The position numbers were made by a program, and so were the translations under genes. From Pelagibacterales bacterium MED-G43 (GTDB lineage Bacteria; Pseudomonadota; Alphaproteobacteria; Pelagibacterales; Pelagibacteraceae), in assembly GCA_002457475.1 (NCBI GenBank), contig NTJK01000016.1:1-13262 (forward strand): a DNA stretch of 13,262 nt, written 5' to 3'. Numbering within the stretch: the first letter of the stretch is position 1; each line of letters starts with the position of its first letter. Below the pieces are notes generated by a model. The model did not search any database. It saw only the letters and a program-made list of their open reading frames with translations, and was not told where the DNA came from. Shown here piece by piece: positions 1 to 8,939 of this stretch.

Positions 1-184
1 TTTATTTTACTTATATATTTTTATTTTATTTAGATATTTTGATATCAAAAAACCTTTTCCAGTCAGTTTTTTTGATAAAAAATTTAAAAATAGTTTTGGT
101 GTAATAATGGATGATGTAGTTGCTGGTTTGTATGTAGTCCTTACGTTGATAATTTTTATGATAATTAAATCAAAATTTTTCTAA
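1..184 (+). CDS. pgpA: Phosphatidylglycerophosphatase A, C-terminal fragment (cut by window start)
   Basis: This is the last 60 codons of a reading frame that enters from the left edge; the first complete codon is at 2 and the TAA stop is at 182-184. The translation contains FRYFDIKKPFP, then VIMDDVVAG and a hydrophobic C-terminal helix ending in KSKFF. These match the end of PgpA, a membrane enzyme that dephosphorylates phosphatidylglycerol phosphate to phosphatidylglycerol. The conserved acidic MDD motif and the last membrane segment are present, while the N-terminal part lies outside the window. The stop codon shares one base with the start of the next gene (TAATG), so the two are probably co-translated. 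The assignment rests on a short but characteristic piece. Confidence 0.85.
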   Translation, partial: LFYLYIFILFRYFDIKKPFPVSFFDKKFKNSFGVIMDDVVAGLYVVLTLIIFMIIKSKFF

Positions 185-663
185 TGAGTTTAAATAAAAA
201 GATAATTTCTTTAATCAAAAGAAAAAAGATGAAACTTGCGATTGCTGAGTCATGTACAGGAGGAATGCTGTCTAGCGCTATTACCTCTGTAAGTGGCTCA
301 TCAAAAGTATTTACGATGGGATTAGTTACTTACTCAAATAAAGCCAAAACAGGTATTTTAAAAGTGCCTCAAAAAATAATTAAAAAATATGGTGCTGTGA
401 GTGTTCAATGTTGTTTAGCTATGGTTAACAACTTAAGTAAAATTAGTAAATCAAAAGTCTGTATTTCAATAACAGGAATAGCTGGTCCTAAGGGTGGGTC
501 TAAACAAAAACCAGTGGGTTTGGTTTATATTGGAATAAAAGTTGGAAAAAAGGTTATTGTTAATAAATGTAATTTTAAAAATAAAGGTAGAGTTTATATT
601 CAAAGACAAACTGTAAAAAAATCTCTTAATCTGTTATTGAGATTAATTAAACAGGATAACTAA
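184..663 (+). CDS. pncC: Stand-alone CinA C-terminal domain protein, nicotinamide-nucleotide amidase (PncC type)
   Basis: The 159-residue protein consists only of the CinA C-terminal domain, a normal length for stand-alone PncC proteins; the N-terminal molybdopterin-binding-like domain of full CinA is absent. Visible motifs are AESCTGG (residues 21-27), GLVTYSNKAK (46-55) and TGIAGPKGG (97-105) followed by KPVGLVYIG, all hallmarks of the family. Characterised members deamidate nicotinamide mononucleotide to nicotinate mononucleotide, salvaging the NMN released by NAD-dependent DNA ligase. The ATG overlaps the pgpA stop by one base, which supports this start. The 3' end runs 17 bp into the oppositely oriented membrane-protein gene. 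Many annotations name such genes cinA; a competence or DNA-damage role should not be assumed from that name. Confidence 0.9.
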   Translation: MSLNKKIISLIKRKKMKLAIAESCTGGMLSSAITSVSGSSKVFTMGLVTYSNKAKTGILKVPQKIIKKYGAVSVQCCLAMVNNLSKISKSKVCISITGIAGPKGGSKQKPVGLVYIGIKVGKKVIVNKCNFKNKGRVYIQRQTVKKSLNLLLRLIKQDN

Positions 664-958
664 ATTCCGGGTTAACAATAAAGTTCAGTAAATGAGCAGT
701 AAAACTATTTAATAATAAGAATATACCAAACGCATTAAGGTAAAGGATAAAAACTAAGAAATTTCTTGCTCTTTTTTTAGCTAAAAGATTTTTATTTTCG
801 GGTACCCAATCTTTGTTTGGAGATTTAAAATCATATGAAAACATCCAATAAGTTGTATCGCTTTCATTAGGGTCGCCGGTTCTAATTTTTTTAATATATG
901 AAGCTAGACTTTTAAATGTAAAAATAAAAACTACTAATAAGACTGTAATAACTAACAT
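647..958 (-). CDS. Small two-helix membrane protein of unknown function
   Basis: I do not recognise this 103-residue protein. It has a hydrophobic N-terminal segment (about residues 2-19), a polar middle region with charged and aromatic residues (about 20-65, including DTTYWMFSYDF and a basic LLAKKRARN stretch), and a second hydrophobic helix (about 66-90, NFLVFILYLNAFGIFLLLNSF region). Two transmembrane segments with a hydrophilic loop between them are therefore likely. It is probably a real gene: it is the only frame filling 664-957, and its ATG shares one base with the stop of the RatA-like gene (TAATG on the minus strand), so it is the last gene of the leftward cluster. Its final 17 bp overlap the end of pncC on the other strand. 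No functional motif is visible, and position alone does not define a role. Confidence 0.75.
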   Translation of the reverse strand: MLVITVLLVVFIFTFKSLASYIKKIRTGDPNESDTTYWMFSYDFKSPNKDWVPENKNLLAKKRARNFLVFILYLNAFGIFLLLNSFTAHLLNFIVNPEFSYPV

Positions 959-1401
959 TATTTATATAACTTAATTGCCCTTTCTTCAAAAGCTTTAGCA
1001 ATTTTATTTAAACCAAGTTCAAAAGATTTTTTCATAATACCATTTAATATTGGATTTTTTAATTCAAAATCAATAAAAAATTCTAATTGTGTATTGTTAT
1101 TTATTTCTTTGAAATGCCATTCATTTTTTAAGTGTTTTAAAGGACCATCTAAATTCGTAACAATAATTTTATCAGTTTCCTTATGATAAGAAACATGGCT
1201 TGAAAAAGTTTCATTTAAAATACTTTTACCAACTTTTAAATCTCCATTAAAAGTAATTAGATCTGAACTTTCATTCTTATCAAAAATCTTACCTTCAATG
1301 CACCAAGGAACAAATTCAGGATATTTTTCAATATCAAGAACCATTTCAACAAGTTGATCTTTTTTACAGGGAATAATTTTTTTTAGTGTTGCGGATGACA
1401 T
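958..1401 (-). CDS. ratA: RatA / COQ10 family START-domain (SRPBCC) protein
   Basis: The 147-residue protein is the length of the polyketide-cyclase-like (START fold) family that includes bacterial RatA and mitochondrial Coq10. The N-terminus resembles the family: an ATLKKIIPC strand, then a helix with the characteristic [12 protein letters not shown] (about residues 23-34), later [12 protein letters not shown] and a long C-terminal helix ([16 protein letters not shown]) that closes the hydrophobic cavity. Coq10-type members bind ubiquinone and assist respiration. E. coli RatA was described as a ribosome-associating toxin, but that name is applied loosely across the family. In alphaproteobacteria this gene usually follows lipA, as here. 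Its start lies 19 bp inside lipA and its stop overlaps the next start (TAATG), indicating translational coupling. A ubiquinone-related role is the more likely one, by inference. Confidence 0.85.
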   Translation of the reverse strand: MSSATLKKIIPCKKDQLVEMVLDIEKYPEFVPWCIEGKIFDKNESSDLITFNGDLKVGKSILNETFSSHVSYHKETDKIIVTNLDGPLKHLKNEWHFKEINNNTQLEFFIDFELKNPILNGIMKKSFELGLNKIAKAFEERAIKLYK

Positions 1402-2327
1402 TCAAGCTTTTTATTTCTTGCGTCCTGTAATCTTCTGAAGTCTTCATCAGCGTGATATGATGATCTAGTTAATGGCGACGAAGAAACGAGTAAGAAGCCT
1501 TTTGTTTTTGCAATATTCTCAAATTCTTTAAATTCATCCGGATGATAATATCGATCCAAAGGATGATGTTTTGGTGAGGGTTGGAGATATTGACCTATTG
1601 TAATGAAATCAACTTCTGCTGATCTCAAATCATCCATCACTTGTATTACTTCCTCTTTTGTTTCTCCTAAGCCAACCATAATGCCTGACTTAGTAAAAAC
1701 TTTTTTATTAAATACCTTTGCATTTTTAAGTAATTCCAATGAAGCAAAATATCGAGCGCCAGGTCTTACTTTTGTGTAAAGTCTAGGAACTGTTTCTATA
1801 TTGTGATTGAAAACATCTAAGTCTGCTTCTAAAATTTTTTTATATGCATCACCTTTTCTTAAAAAATCAGGCGTTAGAACTTCAATAGAAGTTTCAGGAT
1901 TTTTTTCTCTTGTGGCTCTAACAACTTTATAAAAATGTTCTGACCCTCCATCTTCAAGATCGTCTCTATCAACAGATGTAATTACTACATGTTTTAAATT
2001 AAGATCTTTTACTGCGTTAGAAATTTTTAATGGCTCAAAAATATCAAGATCAGTTGGTTTACCCGTTTTAACATCACAAAATGCACAAGCTCTTGTACAA
2101 GTATCTCCCATAATCATAAACGTTGCATGTTTTTTACTCCAACATTCAGTAATATTTGGACAATTTGCTTCCTGGCAAACTGTTACAAGATTGTTCTGGT
2201 TTACAACTTTTTTAGTTTGAAAAAATACTTGAGAGTCTACAATTTTAGATCTTATCCAATCAGGTTTTTTCTTGATTGGATTAATCGGTTTGTTTACTTT
2301 TTCTGGATGTCTTGGTTTTTCACTCAT
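1383..2327 (-). CDS. lipA: Lipoyl synthase
   Basis: A 314-residue radical SAM enzyme that inserts two sulfurs into protein-bound octanoyl groups to make the lipoyl cofactor of 2-oxoacid dehydrogenases and the glycine cleavage system. Both iron-sulfur cluster motifs are intact: the auxiliary-cluster cysteines C51, C56 and C62 ([12 protein letters not shown]) and the radical SAM cysteines C77, C81 and C84 (CTRACAFC). The C-terminal RSSYHADE motif (about residues 288-295) supplies the serine ligand of the auxiliary cluster in characterised LipA. The length is normal. The start codon overlaps the ftsB stop in an ATGA junction, which fixes the start, and the 3' end overlaps the RatA-like gene by 19 bp. 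The pyruvate dehydrogenase genes that commonly sit just upstream in alphaproteobacteria are absent here. Confidence 0.97.
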   Translation of the reverse strand: MSEKPRHPEKVNKPINPIKKKPDWIRSKIVDSQVFFQTKKVVNQNNLVTVCQEANCPNITECWSKKHATFMIMGDTCTRACAFCDVKTGKPTDLDIFEPLKISNAVKDLNLKHVVITSVDRDDLEDGGSEHFYKVVRATREKNPETSIEVLTPDFLRKGDAYKKILEADLDVFNHNIETVPRLYTKVRPGARYFASLELLKNAKVFNKKVFTKSGIMVGLGETKEEVIQVMDDLRSAEVDFITIGQYLQPSPKHHPLDRYYHPDEFKEFENIAKTKGFLLVSSSPLTRSSYHADEDFRRLQDARNKKLECHPQH

Positions 2328-2617
2328 TTTAATTTAATTATTATTTGATCTTCAGTCACAAAGTTAAATTTTTGCCTATATAACATATCTAAATAATCTG
2401 GGTCATTTTTGTTAATTAATGAAATTTTATGATCTAAACCTTTTAATTTTGCAGTCAAAACTTTTTCCTCTTCAATCAATTTTTCATAAGTATTTTTTTT
2501 ATCAAAATAAGAGATCAATCCTCTTTCGCCTCCAATTAGATTGATGCCTATATAAAGTGTAAAAAAAATATTAAATAAAAGAAATTTTTTTTTTTTTAAA
2601 CTTTCAATTAACTTCAT
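2324..2617 (-). CDS. ftsB: Septum formation initiator family protein (FtsB/DivIC)
   Basis: A 97-residue protein with the FtsB/DivIC layout: a short basic cytoplasmic N-terminus ([10 protein letters not shown]), one transmembrane helix (about residues 12-29), then [13 protein letters not shown] and a heptad-like coiled coil (about 37-70, [21 protein letters not shown] region), ending with [13 protein letters not shown]. Family members are bitopic inner-membrane proteins that pair with FtsL and FtsQ to activate septal peptidoglycan synthesis. Its position directly after eno matches the usual place of ftsB/divIC in proteobacteria, which strengthens a call from a poorly conserved sequence. The start is 3 bp after the eno stop and the TGA stop overlaps the lipA ATG. 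A run of 13 A (minus strand) encodes the four lysines at codons 8-11, making the 5' end prone to slippage. Confidence 0.85.
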   Translation of the reverse strand: MKLIESLKKKKFLLFNIFFTLYIGINLIGGERGLISYFDKKNTYEKLIEEEKVLTAKLKGLDHKISLINKNDPDYLDMLYRQKFNFVTEDQIIIKLK

Positions 2618-2620
2618 TAA

Positions 2621-3877
2621 TTAGATTCTAGTCATTTTGGCTTGGTTGCCAAGTTCTTCTTCGACGCGTAATAATCTATTGTATTTAGCTACTCTTTCGG
2701 ATCTTGCTAATGAACCTGTTTTAATTTGAGAGGACATAGTGGCCACCGCCAAATCAGCTATAAACGTGTCTTCTGTATCTCCAGATCGGTGTGAAATGAT
2801 AGTGCTGAAATTTGCTTTTTTTGCCATTGAAATTACTTCTAGAGTTTCAGTCAAAGTTCCAATTTGATTAGGTTTTACTAAAATACTATTAGCAGATTTT
2901 TCTCTTATACCTTTTTCTAATCTTTGAGAATTCGTTACAAATAAATCATCTCCAACAATTTGAACATTTTTTCCTATTGCAGCAGTAATTTTTTTCCATG
3001 AATGCCAATCTTCTTCTGCGAATGGATCTTCAATAGACTTAATTGGATAGTTAGATGTTAATTTTTTATAATAACTAACAACATCATCTACAGACAGAAA
3101 GTTAGATGATTGAACTGAATATTCTCCTTTTTCATTCATAAGTTCATTTGCAGCTACATCCAAACAAATTACAACGTCATTACCTGGTTTTAATTTTGAT
3201 TTTTCAATAGCTTGAACTATTAGATCTAAAGCTTCTTCATTTGAATTGATTGATGGAGCAAACCCACCTTCATCTCCAACATTCGTTAACATTTTTTTAG
3301 ATTGTAATAATTTTTTTAAATTTTGTATTACAAGAAAGCATTTTTCTATGGCATCTGTAAAATTTTTTGCAGAATCAGGCCTGATCATAAATTCTTGAAT
3401 GTTTAAGTCATTATCAGCATGTGCGCCCCCATTAATAATATTCATCAATGGTATGGGCAGAGAATAAGATTTGCCTAAACTCTTATAAAGTGATTGTTTA
3501 TTTGTGATCGCTGTACACTTTGCATAGGCTAATGAAACTGCTAATGTTGCATTTGCACCTAAGTTAGTCTTATTTTCACTGCCATCTAACTCTATTAAAA
3601 TTTTATCGATTTTTTCTTGCTGATTGAAGTCTAGGTTTTTTAGTTTATTTGAAATTTTACTATTTATATTTTGAACTGCAGTATTAACACTTTTGCCTAA
3701 AAATTTATTTTGTTCTTTGTCTCTTAATTCGTGAGCTTCGAATGCGCCAGTAGATGCACCAGATGGCGATATTGCAGTAGCTGAAGAACCATCATCTAAA
3801 AAGATTTCAGCTTCAACAGTAGGATTTCCTCTACTATCAAAAACTTGCCTCCCTTTAACACTTTTGATTTTTGCCAT
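2621..3877 (-). CDS. eno: Enolase (phosphopyruvate hydratase)
   Basis: A 418-residue cytoplasmic enzyme that interconverts 2-phosphoglycerate and phosphoenolpyruvate; the length is close to the usual bacterial 420-430. Catalytic and Mg-binding residues can be placed by motif: GAHADN around H153, the general acid E203 in GDEGGFAP, Mg ligands D240 (CLDVA), E283 (IEDP) and D310 (VGDD), the catalytic base K335 in LVKPNQIGT, and SHRSGDTED (362-370) holding the substrate-binding H363, R364 and S365. Nothing is missing. The gene sits between kdsA (4 bp gap) and ftsB (3 bp gap) in the leftward cluster. Its product PEP is a substrate of KdsA, encoded immediately upstream, although enolase mainly serves central carbon metabolism. 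Confidence 0.98.
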   Translation of the reverse strand: MAKIKSVKGRQVFDSRGNPTVEAEIFLDDGSSATAISPSGASTGAFEAHELRDKEQNKFLGKSVNTAVQNINSKISNKLKNLDFNQQEKIDKILIELDGSENKTNLGANATLAVSLAYAKCTAITNKQSLYKSLGKSYSLPIPLMNIINGGAHADNDLNIQEFMIRPDSAKNFTDAIEKCFLVIQNLKKLLQSKKMLTNVGDEGGFAPSINSNEEALDLIVQAIEKSKLKPGNDVVICLDVAANELMNEKGEYSVQSSNFLSVDDVVSYYKKLTSNYPIKSIEDPFAEEDWHSWKKITAAIGKNVQIVGDDLFVTNSQRLEKGIREKSANSILVKPNQIGTLTETLEVISMAKKANFSTIISHRSGDTEDTFIADLAVATMSSQIKTGSLARSERVAKYNRLLRVEEELGNQAKMTRI

Positions 3878-3881
3878 TCTT

Positions 3882-4702
3882 TTATTTAACTAACTTGTCT
3901 ATTTCAGTTAATTTTTTTAATAATGCTTTTACTTCATTTAATGGCACCATATTTGGACCATCTGATGGCGCATTGTCAGGATCTTCATGTGTTTCCATAA
4001 AAATTGCTCCAACTCCTACAGCTATTGCTGCTCGAGCTAAATAAGGAACAAACTCTCTTTGTCCTCCACTTTTTTCACCCATGCCACCTGGTTGTTGAAC
4101 TGAATGCGTAGCATCAAATACAATTGGAAAACCAAATCTTGACATGATTGGCAAAGCTCTCATGTCGGATACGAGAGTGTTATAACCAAAACTTGCTCCT
4201 CTTTCCGTAATTAAAATATTTTTATTTCCAGACTCTTCAATTTTTTTAATCACATTTGACATATCCCAAGGTGCTAAAAACTGTCCTTTTTTTACATTAA
4301 TTATTTTTCCAGTTTTAGCAGCAGCAATTAATAAATCTGTTTGTCGGCAAAGAAATGCTGGTATTTGTAGAACATCAACGTGCTTTGCGACTAACGAACA
4401 TTGCTCTGCGGTGTGTACATCAGTTAGCACAGGTAATCCGACTTCTTTTCTGATTTTATCAAATATTGGTAAAGATTTTTCTAATCCCATGCCTCTTTTA
4501 CCTTTAAGACTTGTTCTGTTAGCTTTATCAAATGAGGTTTTATAAATTAAGTTAATACCAAGAGAGCTTGTGATTTTTTTAAGTTCTGAAGAAATCTTTA
4601 AAGCATGCTCTTCATTTTCTAACTGACAAGGTCCAGCAATCAAAGTAAATGGCTTATCATTAGCTATTTCAAAATTAGAACATTTTACTTTATGATTTGT
4701 CA

Positions 4703-4703
<1 letters not shown>
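3882..4703 (-). CDS. kdsA: 3-deoxy-D-manno-octulosonate 8-phosphate synthase, metal-dependent type
   Basis: The 273-residue enzyme condenses PEP with arabinose 5-phosphate to Kdo 8-phosphate, the precursor of the inner-core sugar of lipopolysaccharide. Recognisable segments are [10 protein letters not shown] (21-30), [12 protein letters not shown] (54-65), [24 protein letters not shown] (112-125), [11 protein letters not shown] (138-148), [11 protein letters not shown] and [12 protein letters not shown] (196-207). The first motif carries C26, and with H200, E237 and D248 the spacing (174, 37 and 11 residues) equals that of the metal ligands C11, H185, E222 and D233 described for the Aquifex enzyme. 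This points to the metal-dependent class rather than the metal-free E. coli type, which has Asn at the Cys position. The gene overlaps the pyrG stop by one base (TAATG). The product implies an LPS-bearing Gram-negative envelope. Confidence 0.96.
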
Positions 4704-6361
<1,658 letters not shown>

Positions 6362-6369
6362 AGTCTTTA

Positions 6370-6669
6370 TTATTTAGACTGGGGTATTTGTGGAAGGTTT
6401 GAATTTTCTTCTTCTTCTTTTTCAAGAACTGATTGTGTTTCACGAAGTTCATCTCTAGAAATTGCAACAATTGCAATGCTGCAAATAATAAATAAAGTTG
6501 CAACAATTGTAGTGAATTTGGTTAAAAAAGTACCCATTGATCTCGTGGACGTGAAATTATCTTGTGAAACACCTAAGCCTAAGGCACCACCTTCGGATCT
6601 TTGTAGTAAAATGACAATAACCAAAATTACTGCTAAAGCGATGTTTACAAATATTAGTAAATCTTCCAT
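6370..6669 (-). CDS. secG: SecG subunit of the SecYEG protein translocase
   Basis: A 99-residue protein with the SecG pattern: transmembrane helix 1 (about residues 3-22), the diagnostic LLQRSEGGALGLG loop (21-33), a polar Ser/Thr-rich segment (SQDNFTSTRSMGTFLTK), transmembrane helix 2 (about 52-71), and a charged, glutamate-rich C-terminal tail. SecG associates with SecYE in the inner membrane and aids SecA-driven export. Its place between tpiA and pyrG is the usual alphaproteobacterial order and supports the call. Only 5 bp separate it from the upstream tpiA stop. The tail (EKEEEENSNLPQ) is low in complexity and probably disordered, as is common in alphaproteobacterial SecG. Confidence 0.93.
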   Translation of the reverse strand: MEDLLIFVNIALAVILVIVILLQRSEGGALGLGVSQDNFTSTRSMGTFLTKFTTIVATLFIICSIAIVAISRDELRETQSVLEKEEEENSNLPQIPQSK

Positions 6670-6674
6670 GAAGC

Positions 6675-7418
6675 TTATCTATAGTAATTTTTTATTATAT
6701 CAATAAATTTTTTAGAAGATTTTGAGGCTCCGCCAATTAAAAAACCGTCTATTTCTTTTATTTCTTTGAACATTTCAACATTACTACCATCAACAGAACC
6801 GCCATATAGAACAGCAGGACTATTTTTTTTAAAAATATTCTTAAGAACTTTCTTAATATGAAGAGTTGTCTTTTTTAACTCAATTGTTGTTGGAATTTTT
6901 CCTGTTCCTATTGACCAAATTGGTTCGTAAGCAACAATTATATTATTTTTATTAAAGTTTTTTTCTAAAACTTTAGTCAATTGTCTTTGTAAAACATTTA
7001 ATGTTTTTTTGTTTTTTTTCTCTGATTTATTTTCACCAATACAAAATACTACTTTTATATTATTCTTCAGAGCATATTTAACTTTATCTTTTAGCATAGC
7101 ATCGGTATCACCTTCACTACGATTATCTGAATGACCAACTAAAGTATATCGAGCTCCAACGCTTCTCAACATATAGGGACTCACAGCTGCAGTATTCGAT
7201 GAATATTTATCTTTTTGATAACAATTTTGTGAACCTATTGAAATTTTCCTATTTTTGAAATATTTGGAGTAACTTTCAATCAGTGTGTATGGAGGTGTAA
7301 TGATTACTCTATATTTATTCCTATTTTTATCTTTTACGTGAAATGTATTAATTTTATTCAGTATATTTATAGATTTTGGAACACCAAACATTTTCCAATT
7401 TCCAATAAAATATCTCAT
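6675..7418 (-). CDS. tpiA: Triosephosphate isomerase
   Basis: A 247-residue TIM-barrel enzyme that interconverts dihydroxyacetone phosphate and glyceraldehyde 3-phosphate. Active-site residues are visible: N7 and K9 in FIGNWKM, H96 in LVGHS, C126 in VVFCIGE, the catalytic base E165 in VAYEPIWSIGTG (including loop 6, 166-173), and the phosphate-binding YGGSV (205-209) and LIGGAS (227-232). The oddity is the stretch after H96: it reads GHSDNR, where the family nearly always has GHSERR, so the conserved Glu is Asp98 and the next Arg is Asn99. The protein is rich in lysine and slightly shorter than most bacterial TIMs, partly in the segment after CIGE. It is the first gene of the leftward cluster, with its ATG facing the 63-bp divergent spacer. 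Confidence 0.95.
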   Translation of the reverse strand: MRYFIGNWKMFGVPKSINILNKINTFHVKDKNRNKYRVIITPPYTLIESYSKYFKNRKISIGSQNCYQKDKYSSNTAAVSPYMLRSVGARYTLVGHSDNRSEGDTDAMLKDKVKYALKNNIKVVFCIGENKSEKKNKKTLNVLQRQLTKVLEKNFNKNNIIVAYEPIWSIGTGKIPTTIELKKTTLHIKKVLKNIFKKNSPAVLYGGSVDGSNVEMFKEIKEIDGFLIGGASKSSKKFIDIIKNYYR

Positions 7419-7452
7419 AATTTGCCTTAGTTTAAAATTTAATCTATAGGTG

Positions 7453-7458
7453 TATAAT
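7453..7458 (+). promoter_or_regulatory. Probable -10 box for the ppiD-trp cluster in the divergent spacer
   Basis: The 63-bp gap between the tpiA start (7418) and the ppiD start (7482) must hold promoters for both directions, since no other space is available. A perfect TATAAT at 7453-7458 lies 23 bp before the ppiD ATG, implying a leader of roughly 15 bases. No good -35 hexamer is present at 16-18 bp upstream; the sequence there is AT-rich. I saw no equally clear promoter for tpiA on the other strand. Confidence 0.45.
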
Positions 7459-7481
7459 TTTGAACTTATTAAATTAATATT

Positions 7482-8939
7482 ATGGCAACATCAATAGGTA
7501 AATTATCAAAGTCTTTTTTTATAAAACTCCTTGTGGGGATCATAATCCTTCCTTTTGTTTTTTGGGGCATGGGTGATGTTTTTAGAGGAGGAAATCAGAA
7601 TGTAATCGCCACAATTGACTCAAACAAAATTAGTACACAAGAATTTATAAATTACGTTAATCGACTTGATTTAAATCAAGAACAGATAAAAAATTTATCT
7701 AAAACAGATTTAATAGAGCAGATATTGTCAGATTTTATTGGAAAAAAAGTAATGTCACTTGAAATAGAAAAAATTGGTATTGAGATAAGTGATGAATCCT
7801 TAAGGGATATTATTAAAAACGATAAATTATTCTATAAAGAAGGTAAATTCTCAAGAACAGAGTATGAAAAGTTTTTAATTAAAAGCAATATAACTGCTCC
7901 TCAATTTGAGGCAAATATTGTCGAACAAGAAAAAAGAAGGCAGCTTTTAGGTTCATTAGCCGGAGGAATAATAATTCCTGATATACTTACCACAAAAGAA
8001 TTTAGAAAAGAAAATCAAACTAAAACTATTCAATACATTGATTTAGATAAGTATCATTCAAGAAATAAACCTTCTGCAGAAAGTATTGAAGAACTTTATG
8101 AAAGAAATAAAAATATATTTTTTGTAAATTTGAAATCAATACGTTACGCTGAAATTAAACCAGAATTAGTTTCTGACAACTCAGAATTTAACGAAAATTT
8201 TTTTAAACAATTAGATCTCATTGAGAACAATGTTTTAGACGGCCAATCTTTTGAAGAAACAACTTCTGCAAATAATTTGAAAATTATTGAATTAAATAAG
8301 GTGAATGCAAACAAAGAAGATGAGAATAAAAATAAAATTAAAAATATATCAGAAAAACTCTTTAAAAAAATTTATAATATAAAAGATGTTCAATCTCCCG
8401 AAATAATCAACGTTGATGGTAAATATTATTTAGCAGAAATTAAAGATCTAGTAAAAAAAAATAAATCGATAGATGATCCTGAAGTTTTAGAAGCACTAAA
8501 TGCCCAATTAAGTTTTAAAGCGAAGATTGAAAGCAATACATCTCTAGCAAAGGATATAAGTTTAGGAGCTTTTAACGATGGAAAATTTGAAAAATTTGCA
8601 AAAGATAATGGTCTAACTGTAAATAGTTATAAAATTTCTAGTTTAAAACAAAATGATATCTTTGGGGAAGGATTAATTAAAAGAATTTTTCTAACAAAAG
8701 ATGGTGAAATTAATTTATTAACAAATAATACTCTTACAAAAAGTTTTTTAATTTTCACAAAAAAAACTAAATATAAAATTCTAGAAAAAAATAGTAATGA
8801 TTTTGAACAATTCGAAGCTAAAGCTCGGTTAAATTTGATTAACAAAATTTATCAATCATACGATGAAAGTCTTAACCGTAAGTACAAAGTAAAACTTAAT
8901 CAAAGAACTATCGACCGTGTTAAAAATTCATTTCAATGA
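7482..8939 (+). CDS. ppiD: PpiD/SurA-like periplasmic chaperone anchored by one N-terminal helix
   Basis: The 485-residue protein starts like PpiD: a short cytoplasmic basic segment, one transmembrane helix (about residues 12-30, FFIKLLVGIIILPFVFWGMG region), then a SurA-N type chaperone domain (about 40-170) with IATIDSNKISTQEFINYVN, an EKIGIEISDESLRDII segment and GKFSRTEYEKFL. The rest (170-485) is charged and lysine/asparagine-rich. PpiD proteins sit in the inner membrane near the Sec exit and help newly exported proteins fold. Alphaproteobacterial homologues are usually around 600 residues or more, and I cannot find the parvulin signature (a GGDLG-type loop) here, so isomerase activity is doubtful. 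Its TGA overlaps the trpE ATG (ATGA). The position before trp genes and lexA agrees with alphaproteobacterial order. Confidence 0.85.
   Translation: MATSIGKLSKSFFIKLLVGIIILPFVFWGMGDVFRGGNQNVIATIDSNKISTQEFINYVNRLDLNQEQIKNLSKTDLIEQILSDFIGKKVMSLEIEKIGIEISDESLRDIIKNDKLFYKEGKFSRTEYEKFLIKSNITAPQFEANIVEQEKRRQLLGSLAGGIIIPDILTTKEFRKENQTKTIQYIDLDKYHSRNKPSAESIEELYERNKNIFFVNLKSIRYAEIKPELVSDNSEFNENFFKQLDLIENNVLDGQSFEETTSANNLKIIELNKVNANKEDENKNKIKNISEKLFKKIYNIKDVQSPEIINVDGKYYLAEIKDLVKKNKSIDDPEVLEALNAQLSFKAKIESNTSLAKDISLGAFNDGKFEKFAKDNGLTVNSYKISSLKQNDIFGEGLIKRIFLTKDGEINLLTNNTLTKSFLIFTKKTKYKILEKNSNDFEQFEAKARLNLINKIYQSYDESLNRKYKVKLNQRTIDRVKNSFQ

Noticed and set aside
620..644. Inverted repeat AATCTC-N13-GAGATT near the converging ends of pncC and the membrane-protein gene, considered as a bidirectional terminator
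   Set aside because: The stem is only 6 bp with a 13-base loop, lies inside pncC coding sequence and lacks a U-tract.
958..1401. RatA as half of a toxin-antitoxin pair with the adjacent small gene
   Set aside because: The neighbour is a two-helix membrane protein, not an antitoxin, and the lipA-linked alphaproteobacterial protein looks like the COQ10-type ubiquinone-binding form; the toxin label comes from E. coli naming.
2127..2348. Open plus-strand frame of 73 codons opposite the start of lipA
   Set aside because: It lies antisense to lipA, which has complete catalytic motifs; the Phe/Tyr-rich translation is what reversed lysine- and asparagine-rich coding gives.
7419..7481. Small RNA or leader peptide in the divergent spacer
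   Set aside because: Only 63 bp are available and they are needed for two promoters; no open frame or stable hairpin is visible.
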